From positions 1-64,000 of the forward strand of contig JAPPMP010000046.1 of NCBI GenBank assembly GCA_028819005.1: a stretch of 64,000 nt of DNA, written 5' to 3'. The notes under the pieces are model-generated. The model was given only the letters and a program-made list of their open reading frames with translations, searched no databases and was not told the DNA's origin. The stretch comes from Acidimicrobiaceae bacterium (GTDB lineage: Bacteria; Actinomycetota; Acidimicrobiia; Acidimicrobiales; Aldehydirespiratoraceae). Shown here piece after piece: positions 8,177-17,514 of this stretch (positions within the stretch are counted from its first letter, which is position 1; every line of letters starts with the position of its first letter). A program made the translations under genes and the position numbers.

Positions 8177-9628
8177 TCAGGGGTGCAGGGGGCTGCGCTC
8201 GTCGGCCCAGCGAACTTCGAGTTCGAGCTGGCGGGCCACCTGCAACAGCAGGTGCTCGTTGCCGTAGGCCGCCACCAACTGGACGCCTACCGGCAGACCG
8301 CTGTTCGTGCGCGCAAGCGGCAGCGAGATCGCAGGTTGGCCGGTGGTGTTGAACGGCGCGGTCATCGTCGAGTACGCCAGCGTGGTGCGCACAGCCTCGA
8401 CCGGGTCCGGCGCGATGGCCGACATCTCCCCGAGCTTCGCGGGCGGTCGCAGGCAGGTGGGAGCCAGCAACAGGTCGTGCCCGTCTGACCACCACTGGGC
8501 CATCGAGCGCCGGAAGGCCATTGCTGCTTGTGCACTCCGGGCCAGATCCAGAGCGGGCGTCTGGCGCCCTCGCTGGGCCAGGGTCCAGGTCATGGGCTCG
8601 ACGTCGTCGGTGGTCAGGTCCCGTCCGATCCATTCGCCGAACTGCTCCATGCAATGAGCCACCCCGGCGGTCCAACTGGGACCGAACGAGCCGATCAGCT
8701 CCTCGTCGTGCAGCGCTGCGGGCGATTCATCGTCCACGGTGTGCCCGAGCCGTTCCAGCAAACCCGCAGCATCATGGACTGCGGAAGCTACTTCAGGGTC
8801 GATTTCGACTCGGCTGCGGATCGAGTCGGCCAGCATTCCCACCCGCAGGCGACCCGGAGTCCGATCGATCATCTCCGCATACGGCGCCGGGGGAGGGGGA
8901 GCGATCACACCGTCGCCCGGGAATGGCCCCGCGGTTGCGTCCAGGATCGCCGCGCTGTCCCGCACGGTGTGGCAGACGACGTGTTGAACGCTGTTGCTCC
9001 ACTCGTCGTTGTGTGGTCCCTGCGAGATGCGTCCGCGGCTCGGCTTGAGTCCGACCAGTCCGCACATCGCAGCCGGGATCCGGATCGATCCGCCGCCGTC
9101 GCTGGCATTGGCAGCCGGGAGCATGCCCGCGGCAACGGCTGCCGCGGCGCCTCCCGATGATCCTCCCGGGCTGCGAGACAGGTCCCAGGGATTGTGGGTT
9201 GCGCCATAAGACAGCGGTTCGGTGGTGGCAGCCAAGCCCATCTCGGGGCTGTTGGTGCGACCGCAAAGCACGAAGCCTGCCCGGCGGTAGGCGATGGTGA
9301 TGTTGGCGTCGAAGGCGGCGGTGTGCCCAGCGTTCTTGAGGCCGAGGACGCCGAGGTGGAAAGAGTCGCCCGCCGAGCACGGCCAGAGGTCCTTCAACAG
9401 CATTGGAACTCCCCGGAACGGTCCGTCGGGGAGTTCGGAATCGGCGATGGCTCGGGCCTTGTCGAAGCTCGGTTGGATCACCGCGTTGATCTGCGGATCG
9501 ATTCGCTCGATGCGATCAATGGTGTCGTCGATCAACTCGCGGGGGCTGATCTGGCGGGACCGCACCAATTCGGCGAGCCCCACAGCGTCGAGGCGGGCAA
9601 GTTCAGAGCCTTGGGATGTCTCAGTCAT
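8177..9628 (-). CDS. Amidase (amidase signature family)
   Basis: 483 aa with the Ser-cisSer-Lys signature: Lys79 in MLLKDLWP, the GGSSGG loop at about 155-160 carrying the cis-Ser, and nucleophile Ser181 in [10 protein letters not shown]. Family members hydrolyse amide bonds (amidases, GatA, acylamidases). No gatB or gatC is nearby, so a free-standing amidase is likelier than the Glu-tRNA amidotransferase subunit. The start is the ATG at 9628; the frame stays open far upstream only because of GC-rich repeats. It is convergent with the GroES-like gene and divergent from hisI. The substrate cannot be predicted. Confidence 0.9.
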   Translation of the reverse strand: MTETSQGSELARLDAVGLAELVRSRQISPRELIDDTIDRIERIDPQINAVIQPSFDKARAIADSELPDGPFRGVPMLLKDLWPCSAGDSFHLGVLGLKNAGHTAAFDANITIAYRRAGFVLCGRTNSPEMGLAATTEPLSYGATHNPWDLSRSPGGSSGGAAAAVAAGMLPAANASDGGGSIRIPAAMCGLVGLKPSRGRISQGPHNDEWSNSVQHVVCHTVRDSAAILDATAGPFPGDGVIAPPPPAPYAEMIDRTPGRLRVGMLADSIRSRVEIDPEVASAVHDAAGLLERLGHTVDDESPAALHDEELIGSFGPSWTAGVAHCMEQFGEWIGRDLTTDDVEPMTWTLAQRGRQTPALDLARSAQAAMAFRRSMAQWWSDGHDLLLAPTCLRPPAKLGEMSAIAPDPVEAVRTTLAYSTMTAPFNTTGQPAISLPLARTNSGLPVGVQLVAAYGNEHLLLQVARQLELEVRWADERSPLHP

Positions 9629-9639
9629 AGAGCGAAACT

Positions 9640-9824
9640 CTAGAGGCCTGCTGAGCAGGCCGCGGCCCGAGCGGCCCGCCCGCGGCCCGAGCGGCTCGAG
9701 CGGCCCGGTGAGCGAAGCGCACATGGGCGGGGAACACGTGCCGCCTACCTCGAGGCGCGGCACACCGCGGTGAGGGAAGCGCACATGGGCGGGGAGGTGG
9801 AGCGAAGCGAACATGGGCGGGAAA
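9640..9824. repeat. GC-rich dispersed repeat cluster (family B) between amidase and hisI
   Basis: This intergenic stretch holds three degenerate copies of a motif of the form GAGCGGCCCGGTGAGCG-AGCG-ACA-GGGCGGG (near 9700-9733, 9768-9798 and 9799-9823). Related copies occur at 12738, 13301, 22237, 40203 and 59435. No coding potential is apparent. It separates two divergent start codons, so it may affect expression of either gene. Confidence 0.6.
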
Positions 9825-9851
9825 CTCCACGGGGGCGGGGAGTGTGGCACG

Positions 9852-9857
9852 TAAGCT
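9852..9857 (+). promoter_or_regulatory. Leaderless-type -10 element of hisI
   Basis: TAAGCT sits 8 nt upstream of the hisI ATG, with no Shine-Dalgarno sequence between. Confidence 0.5.
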
Positions 9858-9865
9858 AGGCAGCC

Positions 9866-10288
9866 ATGAGCGAGTCTGTGGATGGATCGGCGCCAGAAGA
9901 GGGACTGACGGTTGAACTTGATTTCGACAAGGTCGCCAAGATCGGGCGGTCGGGTCATCAGGTCGTCCCGGTGGTGCTTCAAGACGCCGATTCGGGCGAC
10001 GTCCTGTTCATCGGCTACGCCAACGAGGAGGCGTATCGGGCGACCATCGAGCGAAAGTCGGCCGTGCTGTACTCCACTTCGCGTGAAGAACTCTGGCACA
10101 AGGGAGCGACGAGTGGGGATCTGCTCGACCTGGTCGAGGTGAGGGTCAACTGCGAGCAGAACAGCCTCCTTTACCGCGTCCGCAAAGCCGGCGCCGGCGT
10201 GTGCCACACCAAAGACCAGAGCGGCAATACTCGCCAGACCTGCTACTACCGCACAGTGACCGACCCGAACTCGCTCGCCTACTGCTGA
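9866..10288 (+). CDS. hisI: Phosphoribosyl-AMP cyclohydrolase
   Basis: 140 aa. HisI opens the purine ring of phosphoribosyl-AMP in histidine synthesis. The family motifs are present: YANEEAYRATIE, ELWHKGATSGD, VRVNCEQNSLLYRV and the Cys/His metal-binding tail GVCHTKD...RQTCYYR. The N-terminus is about 20 residues longer than the minimal enzyme. HisE is not fused or adjacent. trpE starts 4 nt after its stop, an arrangement (hisI-trpE) common in actinobacteria, so histidine and tryptophan genes are cotranscribed here. Confidence 0.93.
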   Translation: MSESVDGSAPEEGLTVELDFDKVAKIGRSGHQVVPVVLQDADSGDVLFIGYANEEAYRATIERKSAVLYSTSREELWHKGATSGDLLDLVEVRVNCEQNSLLYRVRKAGAGVCHTKDQSGNTRQTCYYRTVTDPNSLAYC

Positions 10289-10292
10289 TTCG

Positions 10293-11831
10293 ATGACCGC
10301 AAGACCCGATCTCGAAGAGTTCCGCTCGCTGGCCCGATCGCATCGTGTGGTTCCGGTATGGCGCGATGTGCTGGCCGACCTCAGCACACCGGTGAGCGCC
10401 TTTCGCAGGGTTGTCGGAACCGAGGAGGGCTTCCTGTTGGAGTCGGTGGACGGCGGTGACCGTTGGAGCCGCTGGTCGTTCGTGGGTCGCCGTCCGCTCG
10501 GCACCCTCGTGGCCAGAGACGGGAATATCACTGTTGAGGGTGACCTCGGCGTCGAGATCGACGCCGGCGGGGGCATTCTCGCTGCCCTCGAACTGCTCCT
10601 CGACTACTACGAGGCCCCCGACATCGAAGGGCTGCCGCCGCTGCACAGTGGGCTGATCGGCTACCTCGGTTACGACGTGGTCCGCGAAGTGGAACACCTC
10701 CCCGACGCCGCAGACGACGATCTCGGCTACCCCGACGCCGTCATCTCGATCATCGGTGAACTCGCCGCGTACGACCATTGGCAACAGCGGGTCACGCTGA
10801 TCGCCAACGCCATCATCGCTGACGACGCGGACGACGAGACGATCGAAGCGGCCTACCAGCATGCTCTGGAACGGCTCGAATCGCTGGCCCAGGCGGGCGC
10901 AAGGGCCCTGGATGAACCTCTCTTCCTGCCTGCAGACGGCAACGAAGATCTGCCCGAGGTCTCCTCGACGATGTCGGAGGCGGCGTATTGCGCGGCGGTT
11001 GAAGCGGCTCGCGAGTACATCCTCGCGGGCGACGTCTTCCAGGTCGTGCTGGCTCAGCGCTTCGACCTCGAACTCGACGCTGAGGCCTTCGATCTGTACC
11101 GCGTGCTGCGCCAGCTCAACCCGAGTCCCTACATGTACTTCCTGCGCCACGATGATCTTGAGATCGTCGGCGGCTCACCCGAGCCGATGGTGCAGCTTCT
11201 CGACGGACGAGTGATCTCCCGGCCGATTGCAGGCACCAGGAAGCGGGGGAGTACCGACGAGCATGATCGTCGGATGGCCGCAGAATTGCGGGAACACCCC
11301 AAGGAGATCGCCGAGCACGTCATGCTCGTCGATCTCGCCCGCAATGACATCGGTCGAGTCATCGAGTTCGGCACGCTGGTGGTGGACGAAATGATGACGC
11401 TGGAGCGCTACAGCCACGTCATGCACCTCACCTCGCAGGTGTCGGGCGAGCTCAAAGACGGGGCCACACCGATCGATGTGCTGCGCGCAACCCTGCCCGC
11501 GGGCACGCTTTCGGGAGCGCCGAAGGTTCGAGCCATGGAGATCATCGATGAGCTCGAACCTGTCAAGCGGGGTCCCTACGGCGGAGTGGTCGGCTATCTC
11601 GACTTCTCGGGCCGCATAGACACCGCGATCACGATCCGCACGATGTTCGTTGCCGACAACCGCGCAACGGTCTCGGCCGGAGCCGGCATCGTGGCCGACT
11701 CTGTGGCAGAGGACGAGCACCTCGAGTGCCACAACAAAGCCAAGGCTCTGTTGGCAGCCGTTCCGGTCGCTCGCCGCATGAGCGCGATCCGTTCAGATGG
11801 TCCAGCGAACCAGAGCGGGAATCACCGCTGA
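10293..11831 (+). CDS. trpE: Anthranilate synthase component I
   Basis: 512 aa. TrpE makes anthranilate from chorismate with ammonia from TrpG. Recognisable segments include LLESVDGGDRWSRWSFVG (tryptophan-feedback region), the catalytic core motifs IAGTRKRG, HVMLVDLARNDIGRV, LPAGTLSGAPKVRAMEIID and GPYGGVVGYLDFSG. Length is typical. The glutaminase subunit trpG and the next enzyme trpD are not in this window. It lies 4 nt after hisI and 3 nt before ygfZ, so the three form one transcription unit. Confidence 0.95.
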   Translation: MTARPDLEEFRSLARSHRVVPVWRDVLADLSTPVSAFRRVVGTEEGFLLESVDGGDRWSRWSFVGRRPLGTLVARDGNITVEGDLGVEIDAGGGILAALELLLDYYEAPDIEGLPPLHSGLIGYLGYDVVREVEHLPDAADDDLGYPDAVISIIGELAAYDHWQQRVTLIANAIIADDADDETIEAAYQHALERLESLAQAGARALDEPLFLPADGNEDLPEVSSTMSEAAYCAAVEAAREYILAGDVFQVVLAQRFDLELDAEAFDLYRVLRQLNPSPYMYFLRHDDLEIVGGSPEPMVQLLDGRVISRPIAGTRKRGSTDEHDRRMAAELREHPKEIAEHVMLVDLARNDIGRVIEFGTLVVDEMMTLERYSHVMHLTSQVSGELKDGATPIDVLRATLPAGTLSGAPKVRAMEIIDELEPVKRGPYGGVVGYLDFSGRIDTAITIRTMFVADNRATVSAGAGIVADSVAEDEHLECHNKAKALLAAVPVARRMSAIRSDGPANQSGNHR

Positions 11832-11834
11832 GCC

Positions 11835-12680
11835 ATGATTGCCTCGATTGCCGACAGAGACGTCGTCGAAGTCAGTGGCCCCGACGCCTCCTCGTATCTG
11901 CAGGGCCAGATATCCCAAGACGTCGACCGCATCGGGGTCGACGAATCGGCGTGGTCGTTGATCCTGGCGCCGACAGGGAAGCTCACGGCTTGGTTCCGCC
12001 TGCATCGGGTCGCCCATGACCGGTTCTATATCGACCTCGAAACCGGTTGGGCCGTGCCGCTGGTTGAACGGCTCGAACGGTTCAAGCTCCGCACCGCGGT
12101 TGATTTCAGCATTCTCGAAGGCTGGCGGATGCTCTCGTTGCGCACAGAGAACACCGCCCCTGTCACGGAACCGGAGGTGAACGAGCCGACACAGGGCCCA
12201 CCGGTCGAAGCGGCGCTGACCGCGACGTTTCGGTGGCCCGGATTTGCGGGCACGGACCACCTCGACGCCGGACTGGATATTCCCGGCGGCATCGATATAG
12301 ACGACCGCGCATTCGAGGAGGCTCGGATCCGCGCGGCGGTGCCGAAACTCGGCGCCGACATCGGCGAGAACACCATCCCGGCCGAAGGCGGGGCCAACCT
12401 GATTGAGCAGTCCGTGAGCTTCACCAAGGGCTGTTACACCGGCCAGGAACTGGTGGCGCGAATCGACAGCCGCGGCGGCAACGTGCCCCGGCCGTTGCGC
12501 TTGCTCATCGCTGAGGGAACCCTTGAAGCGGGCGCCGCTGTGACCTTCGACGGCCGAGAATCCGGTGTGGTGACCTCAGCAGCAGCCAACGCGGGCTTGG
12601 CCGCGCTGATGCGCAAAGTCGAGCCGGGCTCGGTGGTCTCGGTCGACGGCATCAAAGCGACGGTGCAGGCGCCGAGCTGA
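11835..12680 (+). CDS. ygfZ: YgfZ/GcvT-like folate-binding Fe-S assembly protein
   Basis: 281 aa with the signature KGCYTGQELVARI near residue 195, which marks YgfZ (COG0354), a tetrahydrofolate-dependent factor for repair or assembly of certain Fe-S clusters. The N-terminal VVEVSGPDASSYLQGQISQDV is the usual GcvT-fold start. It follows trpE by 3 nt, so it is a passenger in the his-trp operon rather than a tryptophan enzyme. The stop is followed within 2 nt by a 55-nt palindromic repeat. Confidence 0.87.
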   Translation: MIASIADRDVVEVSGPDASSYLQGQISQDVDRIGVDESAWSLILAPTGKLTAWFRLHRVAHDRFYIDLETGWAVPLVERLERFKLRTAVDFSILEGWRMLSLRTENTAPVTEPEVNEPTQGPPVEAALTATFRWPGFAGTDHLDAGLDIPGGIDIDDRAFEEARIRAAVPKLGADIGENTIPAEGGANLIEQSVSFTKGCYTGQELVARIDSRGGNVPRPLRLLIAEGTLEAGAAVTFDGRESGVVTSAAANAGLAALMRKVEPGSVVSVDGIKATVQAPS

Positions 12681-12682
12681 GA

Positions 12683-12737
12683 GGCCCCGCGAACAGGCAG
12701 ACGATTTCCGAGCGCGGGCGGCTTGATTCGCTGGGCC
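12683..12737 (+). repeat. 55-nt palindromic intergenic element, copy 1
   Basis: It begins 2 nt after the ygfZ stop with GGCCCCGC and ends with GGGCC. It matches copy 2 (13246-13300) at 43 of 55 positions by eye, with identical length. The right inverted arm is partly decayed. Confidence 0.65.
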
Positions 12738-12830
12738 GTGGCCCGGGGCGGCCGAGCCGCTGAGCGGCCGGTGAGCGGACGGTGAGCTCAGCGGACAGGG
12801 GCGGGTAGCGAAGCGAGCCAAGGGCGGGGA
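12738..12830. repeat. Family B GC-rich repeat, ygfZ downstream copy
   Basis: Degenerate copies of the AGCGGCCGGTGAGCGGACGG type motif followed by GGGCGGGTAGCGAAGCGAGCC. It directly abuts 55-nt element copy 1. No gene is seen between ygfZ and the monooxygenase. Confidence 0.5.
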
Positions 12831-12888
12831 ACAACGAGCAGGAAGTCGACCGCGCGCCCCGAATTGCCTTCCGAGCATTCGGCCAACG

Positions 12889-12894
12889 TAGAGT
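12889..12894 (+). promoter_or_regulatory. Leaderless -10 element of the monooxygenase gene
   Basis: TAGAGT ends 6 nt before the ATG at 12901; no ribosome-binding site is visible. Confidence 0.5.
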
Positions 12895-12900
12895 TGCGGC

Positions 12901-13206
12901 ATGTCCAAAGTTTCAGTAATTGCCAAACTTCCCCTCAAGCCCGGTACCAGGGATGACTTGATCGCCGCCTTCGAACCGATGCTGGAGCAGGTCAACCAGG
13001 AGGCCGGAACTGAGATCTACATCCTCTGCTCGGACCAGGCCGATGAGAATCTTGTCTGGGTGTACGAGCTCTACAGCGACTCCGACGCCATGGGCGCCCA
13101 CAGCTCTTCAGAAACCATGGCTTCTCTGCTGGGAGCCGTCGGCGGACTGCTCGAAGGTGAACCCGGGTTTCATATTCTCACCCCTATAGCCGGCAAAGGA
13201 CTGTGA
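12901..13206 (+). CDS. Small antibiotic-biosynthesis-monooxygenase (ABM) domain protein
   Basis: 101 aa, a single ABM ferredoxin-like domain: VSVIAKLPLKPGTRDDLIAAF at the N-terminus and ENLVWVYELYSDSDAMGAH in the middle. Such proteins act as cofactor-free oxygenases on quinols or polyketides, or simply as dimeric ligand-binding folds; the substrate here is unknown. It has its own promoter and is flanked by repeats, so it appears to be inserted within the trp gene group rather than part of the pathway. Confidence 0.78.
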   Translation: MSKVSVIAKLPLKPGTRDDLIAAFEPMLEQVNQEAGTEIYILCSDQADENLVWVYELYSDSDAMGAHSSSETMASLLGAVGGLLEGEPGFHILTPIAGKGL

Positions 13207-13245
13207 TCGGACAACCCCGATCGCTCTGCTCAATTCGCCCTGAGA

Positions 13246-13300
13246 GGCCCCGCAGACAGGCAGAGGATTTCTGTGTGCGAACGTCTTGACTTGCGGGGCC
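13246..13300 (+). repeat. 55-nt palindromic intergenic element, copy 2 (best copy)
   Basis: Bounded by perfect 9-bp terminal inverted repeats GGCCCCGCA (13246-13254) and TGCGGGGCC (13292-13300). The preceding TGAGA also precedes copy 1. RNA from either strand could fold into a long hairpin. It lies downstream of the ABM gene. Confidence 0.7.
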
Positions 13301-13388
13301 GTGGCTGGAGCGGCCCGCCCGCGCCCGAGCGGCCGGTGGGCGCAGCGAACAAGAGCGGGGGCGCAGCGAAGCGAACCAGGGGCGGGAA
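13301..13388. repeat. Family B GC-rich repeat upstream of trpF
   Basis: Contains CGAGCGGCCGGTGGGCGCAG followed by CGAACAAGAGCGGG, then a second partial GCGCAGCGAAGCGAACCAGGG copy. It directly follows 55-nt element copy 2, as family B follows copy 1. Confidence 0.55.
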
Positions 13389-13464
13389 CAACAGGCTGCA
13401 TCTCGAAGGCCTGCCTGTTTGCGCGCGCTCTCGCTCAATGTCAGCTCAGGCGCCTACGAGCCGC

Positions 13465-13470
13465 TAGCGT
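13465..13470 (+). promoter_or_regulatory. Leaderless -10 element of trpF
   Basis: TAGCGT with exactly 7 nt to the GTG at 13478. It fixes the trpF start, since the upstream frame is open through repeat DNA. Confidence 0.55.
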
Positions 13471-13477
13471 CGGACCC

Positions 13478-14149
13478 GTGTTCATCAAGATCTGCGGGAT
13501 TACGAGCGAGGAAGACGCTCTGCTGGCGACTGCTCTCGGCGCTGACGCAGTGGGTTTCGTGTTCGCCCCCTCGGCGCGTCAGGTGGCTGTCGACCGGGCC
13601 CGCGACATAGCCCGTCGTCTCCCGGCTGAGGTGCTGACCGTGGGGGTGTTCCGCAATGAACTTCCGGATCGTGTGGTGAACATCGTCCACCGCGCTGGTT
13701 TGGGTGCTGCGCAACTGCACGGCCACGAGTCTCCGGAGCAGTCACGGGAAGTCAGGAGTCGGGTTCCACGCATGATCAAAGGGTTCTTCGCTATCGACCC
13801 GGGCCTGTCCGATGTCGCCTCCTACAACGCGGATGCGGCCCTCATTGACTCGCCGACGCCCGGTGGCGGCGAAGTCTTCGATTGGAGTCTTGTCGAGAAC
13901 GTGCCGCTGTCGGGCATACCTCTGCTGTTGGCCGGCGGCCTTGACGCCGACAATGTCCACAGAGCGATACACAAGGTGGCCCCATGGGGGGTTGACGTGT
14001 CCACCGGTGTGGAACGCGCGCCCGGCGAGAAGGACCCGGTGAAGATGCGACGTTTCATCGATGCCGCGCGGGCCGCGTTCGCAGAGGTGCGCATGCGCGA
14101 CCGGGTCGAGGCCTCTGATGTGCCCTACAACTGGGAGGACGATTTCTGA
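13478..14149 (+). CDS. trpF: Phosphoribosylanthranilate isomerase
   Basis: 223 aa. TrpF isomerises N-(5-phosphoribosyl)anthranilate in tryptophan synthesis. It starts MFIKICGI, the family hallmark with the catalytic Cys, and carries [33 protein letters not shown] and [17 protein letters not shown], the phosphate-binding and catalytic Asp regions. The GTG start is supported by length and the promoter. Well-studied actinobacteria lack trpF because PriA covers both HisA and TrpF, so a dedicated copy is informative. The stop overlaps the trpB start (TGATG). Confidence 0.94.
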   Translation: MFIKICGITSEEDALLATALGADAVGFVFAPSARQVAVDRARDIARRLPAEVLTVGVFRNELPDRVVNIVHRAGLGAAQLHGHESPEQSREVRSRVPRMIKGFFAIDPGLSDVASYNADAALIDSPTPGGGEVFDWSLVENVPLSGIPLLLAGGLDADNVHRAIHKVAPWGVDVSTGVERAPGEKDPVKMRRFIDAARAAFAEVRMRDRVEASDVPYNWEDDF

Positions 14150-15342
14150 TGTCCAGCGAGGCGCCGCACGATTTCGGCCACAAGAACCATATGGCTGATC
14201 CCAGCGCTGAGGGCCGCTTCGGCGAATTCGGGGGAATATATGTGCCGGAGACACTGGTACCGGCCTGCCAGGAACTTGAACGCGCCTTCCGCTCTGCATG
14301 GGCCGATACGGCGTTTCGGGACGAGCTCAAGGATCTGTTGACGCACTACGCGGGGCGTCCCTCGCCGTTGACCGAGTGCGAGAATCTGAGCAGGGAGTTG
14401 GGCTGCACGATTCTGCTCAAGCGCGAGGATCTCAACCACACCGGCAGCCACAAGATCAACAACGTCTTGGGCCAGGCTCTGCTGGCCCGACGGATGGGCA
14501 AGACCCGTCTGGTGGCCGAGACCGGAGCAGGCCAGCACGGCGTCGCGACCGCGACCGCCGCGGCGCTGTTCGGCATGGAATGCGTCGTCTACATGGGGGC
14601 CGTCGACATTGCTCGCCAGGAGCTCAACGCCTTCCGCATGAAACTTCTCGGCAGCGAGGTCCGGGCCGCGGAATCAGGCTCGAAGACGTTGAAGGACGCG
14701 GTCAATGAAGCGATGCGTCACTGGGTCGCCGCAGTCGAGACGACCCACTACTGCCTGGGCTCGGTGATGGGTCCCCACCCGTACCCCTGGATGGTGCGCG
14801 AGTTCCATCGCGTCATCGGCGACGAGGCGGCTGAGCAGTGCGCTTCGTTGCTTGGAGGCGGCACGCCTGACGTGGTTGTCGCCTGCGTCGGCGGCGGCTC
14901 GAACGCAGCAGGCGTCTTCTCGGGTTTCGCAGACGCCGACGCTGCATTGGTCGGTGTGGAACCCGCCGGCGGCGCCGCGGTCGGGCGCGCCGTGCCAGGA
15001 ATTGTCCACGGCTCGCACTCCTATCTCATGCAGGACGAATGGGGTCAGGTACTCGAAGCGCAGTCGATCTCGGCAGGACTGGACTATCCCGGTATCGGGC
15101 CTGAGCACGCGCATCTCGCAGCAACCGGACGAGCGCGTTATGAACCCGTCACCGACGCTCAGGTTGTGGACGCGTTCCAGCTTCTGGCCCGCACCGAGGG
15201 GATCATTGCCGCCCTCGAATCGGCCCACGGCCTGGCCTGGATTGTGCAGGCACGCGAGGAGTTGGCGGGCAAGACTGTGCTGTTGAACCTCAGTGGCCGC
15301 GGCGACAAGGATGTTGCGCAGATGATGGATGTGCTGGCGTGA
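14149..15342 (+). CDS. trpB: Tryptophan synthase beta subunit
   Basis: 397 aa. TrpB joins indole and serine with PLP. The PLP lysine lies in [14 protein letters not shown], with the [10 protein letters not shown] loop and the phosphate site [10 protein letters not shown]. The start [16 protein letters not shown] is classical TrpB1. It overlaps trpF and trpA by TGATG and GTGA junctions, so all three are translationally coupled. Confidence 0.97.
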   Translation: MSSEAPHDFGHKNHMADPSAEGRFGEFGGIYVPETLVPACQELERAFRSAWADTAFRDELKDLLTHYAGRPSPLTECENLSRELGCTILLKREDLNHTGSHKINNVLGQALLARRMGKTRLVAETGAGQHGVATATAAALFGMECVVYMGAVDIARQELNAFRMKLLGSEVRAAESGSKTLKDAVNEAMRHWVAAVETTHYCLGSVMGPHPYPWMVREFHRVIGDEAAEQCASLLGGGTPDVVVACVGGGSNAAGVFSGFADADAALVGVEPAGGAAVGRAVPGIVHGSHSYLMQDEWGQVLEAQSISAGLDYPGIGPEHAHLAATGRARYEPVTDAQVVDAFQLLARTEGIIAALESAHGLAWIVQAREELAGKTVLLNLSGRGDKDVAQMMDVLA

Positions 15343-16121
15343 CCGGTGCGCTTGAAGCCGCACTGCTGCAACGTCGTGAAACCGGCGGAAAGTGCCTCGT
15401 TCCCTATCTCACGGGTGGACTCGGGGAGCTGTGGCTCGAAACAATCCAGGCCGCAGCGGTCTCAGGCGCCGACGCCATCGAGATCGGGATCCCCTTCTCT
15501 GACCCGGTGATAGACGGCCCGACGATCCAACTTGCCAACGACAAGGCCCTGGCTTTGGGAGTCACGCCGCAACTGATACTCGACCGGCTGCGGGGGTCCG
15601 ACATCGGCGTCCCGACGGTGGTGATGACCTACGGCAACATCGCCTACCGGATGGGCTACCAACGTTTCGCCTCGTCTTTGGCGCAAAGCGGGATTTCGGG
15701 TTGCATCCTCCCTGACGTCCCGCTCGAGGAGGTCGGCCCTTGGACCGATGCGGCCGACGCCGCGGGGGTCGAAACGGTGCTGCTGGCAGCACCGACCACT
15801 CCCGATGAACGCCTCGTGCGCATTGCCAATCGCTCCCGCGGGTTCGTGTACGGCGTCGGCCTCCTCGGCATTACCGGTGTTCGCGACCAACTGGCCGACA
15901 GTGCCAAGGTCATCGCCAAGCGTCTCAAGGAGGTGACCGACCGACCGGTCCTCGTGGGCGTGGGGGTCGGAACGCCCACTCAGGCCGTCGAGGTGTGCGA
16001 GGAGGCCGACGGCGTTGCCGTGGGCTCGGCGATGGTGCAGAGAATGCTTGATGGCGGAGGTCCGGAGGGTGTGGCCGAACTGATCGGTGAGTTCAGGTCA
16101 GCGCTCGACGAACACTATTGA
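15339..16121 (+). CDS. trpA: Tryptophan synthase alpha subunit
   Basis: 260 aa. TrpA cleaves indole-3-glycerol phosphate and feeds indole to TrpB. Motifs include LVPYLTGG, the catalytic Glu in [21 protein letters not shown], the active-site Asp region [11 protein letters not shown] and [11 protein letters not shown]. The GTG start overlaps the trpB stop (GTGA). No trpC is seen, although its product is the TrpA substrate. Confidence 0.96.
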   Translation: MTGALEAALLQRRETGGKCLVPYLTGGLGELWLETIQAAAVSGADAIEIGIPFSDPVIDGPTIQLANDKALALGVTPQLILDRLRGSDIGVPTVVMTYGNIAYRMGYQRFASSLAQSGISGCILPDVPLEEVGPWTDAADAAGVETVLLAAPTTPDERLVRIANRSRGFVYGVGLLGITGVRDQLADSAKVIAKRLKEVTDRPVLVGVGVGTPTQAVEVCEEADGVAVGSAMVQRMLDGGGPEGVAELIGEFRSALDEHY

Positions 16122-16137
16122 TCCCGAGAGGCCTCGA

Positions 16138-17511
16138 ATGGATCACGATCTGATCATCATCGGAGGCGGTGCGGGCGGTCTCAGCGCGGCTCGGGCAGCT
16201 CGCTGGCAGGGTGCCGACGTCGCATTGATCAGCGACGGGCCCTTGGGGGGCGACTGCACGTTCACCGGGTGCGTCCCGTCCAAGACCCTGATCGCGGCGG
16301 CCAGAGACGGTCTCAGCTTCGGCGAGGCCATGTCGCGGGTTGCTGAGGCCGTCGAGCGTGTCGCGGCCGGCGAATCGTCCGACGTGCTGCGCTCTGAGGG
16401 AGTCAAAGTCATTGAGGGTCGGGCGAGGCTGGCGACTCACGACACTGTTGTGGTCCTCTCGCGGCGCATCACCGCGCCGCGAATCATCATTGCCACGGGC
16501 AGCAGTCCCCAGGTACCGCAGATCCCGGGAATCGAAACGGTTGAAGCTCTGACCAACGAGGACGTCTTCAGCATCTCGGATGCCCCAGCCAGTCTGGGCG
16601 TCATTGGAGGCGGGCCGAGTGGCTGCGAACTGGCCCAAGCGTTCGCGGGGCTCGGCGTCGACGTGACCCTGTTCGAGGCCCGGCAGCGCCTGCTGGCCGC
16701 TGAGGAACCGGCCGCTTCGGAGATTGTGGCGCGAGTCCTGCGCTCAGCCGGCGTCGATGTTCGCCTGGGCGTCGGCGTTGAACGTGTGGAACCTGTCGGA
16801 CACACGGAGGGAGACCGGGGTTCGGTACGACTTGTCACGCCTGATGGCGCGCATCAGGTGGAACGGCTTTTGGTTGCGGCGGGCCGGGTGCCCAATTCTG
16901 CCGGCATGGCCTTGGAGGAGCTCGGGGTGAAACTGGATGATCGCGGCTTCGTCAAGGCGAACGACCGTCTCGAAACGAGCGTTCGCGGCGTCTTTGCTGT
17001 GGGCGATGTGACCGGGAAGCTGTTGTTCACGCATGCCGCCGATGAGATGGGCCGCCTTGCCGCCGGCAATGCCCTCGGCAAAGGGCTGCGCGGGAGATTC
17101 CGGACTCACTGGGTGCCGTTGACGACCTTCACAACACCCGAAGTGGCCCGTGTCGGGATGATCGAGTCCGAAGCCGCGGCACACGGCGGTCGAGTCGCGG
17201 AGCTGCCGCTCGATGAGATGGACCGGGCGATCACCGACGGCGCCACGGAGGGTTTCATCAAGCTGATCGCGGGCCCGAGACCTGTCACCAGAAACGCTTT
17301 CGGCGGCAGAGTTCTGGGCGCGACGATCGTGGCGCCGAGGGCGGGAGAGATGATCCATGAGGCGGCGCTGGCAATGCGCGCAGGTCTGTTCACCGGTCGG
17401 TTGGCTCAGACCGCGCACGCATATCCGACCTGGTCATACGGCATCCAGAAGACCGCCGGCCAGTTCTTCGGCGATGTCGAGGGCCGCCGGGCTCGGGCGG
17501 CCGGCACTTGA
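16138..17511 (+). CDS. FAD-dependent pyridine nucleotide-disulfide oxidoreductase (MerA/Lpd-like)
   Basis: 457 aa. FAD-binding GGGAGGLSAARAA at the N-terminus, redox pair Cys40/Cys45 in GGDCTFTGCVPSK, NAD(P)-binding VIGGGPSGCELAQAF and GVFAVGDVTG. The C-terminal dimer motif reads AHAYPTWSYGI, where lipoamide dehydrogenase has HPTLSE; the catalytic His and Glu are both Tyr here, as expected for mercuric-reductase-like or other subgroups rather than true Lpd. The extra N-terminal Cys motifs of MerA are absent. The ATG at 16138, 16 nt after trpA, is preferred because it puts the FAD motif at the N-terminus. The substrate is unknown. Confidence 0.85.
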   Translation: MDHDLIIIGGGAGGLSAARAARWQGADVALISDGPLGGDCTFTGCVPSKTLIAAARDGLSFGEAMSRVAEAVERVAAGESSDVLRSEGVKVIEGRARLATHDTVVVLSRRITAPRIIIATGSSPQVPQIPGIETVEALTNEDVFSISDAPASLGVIGGGPSGCELAQAFAGLGVDVTLFEARQRLLAAEEPAASEIVARVLRSAGVDVRLGVGVERVEPVGHTEGDRGSVRLVTPDGAHQVERLLVAAGRVPNSAGMALEELGVKLDDRGFVKANDRLETSVRGVFAVGDVTGKLLFTHAADEMGRLAAGNALGKGLRGRFRTHWVPLTTFTTPEVARVGMIESEAAAHGGRVAELPLDEMDRAITDGATEGFIKLIAGPRPVTRNAFGGRVLGATIVAPRAGEMIHEAALAMRAGLFTGRLAQTAHAYPTWSYGIQKTAGQFFGDVEGRRARAAGT

Positions 17512-17514
17512 ATT

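Noticed and set aside
10146..11150. Minus-strand open frame of about 330 codons
   Set aside because: Antisense to hisI and trpE, both with full motifs.
12683..13300. Insertion sequence remnants
   Set aside because: The elements have inverted ends but no transposase fragment or target-site duplication that I can see, so they are reported as repeats only.
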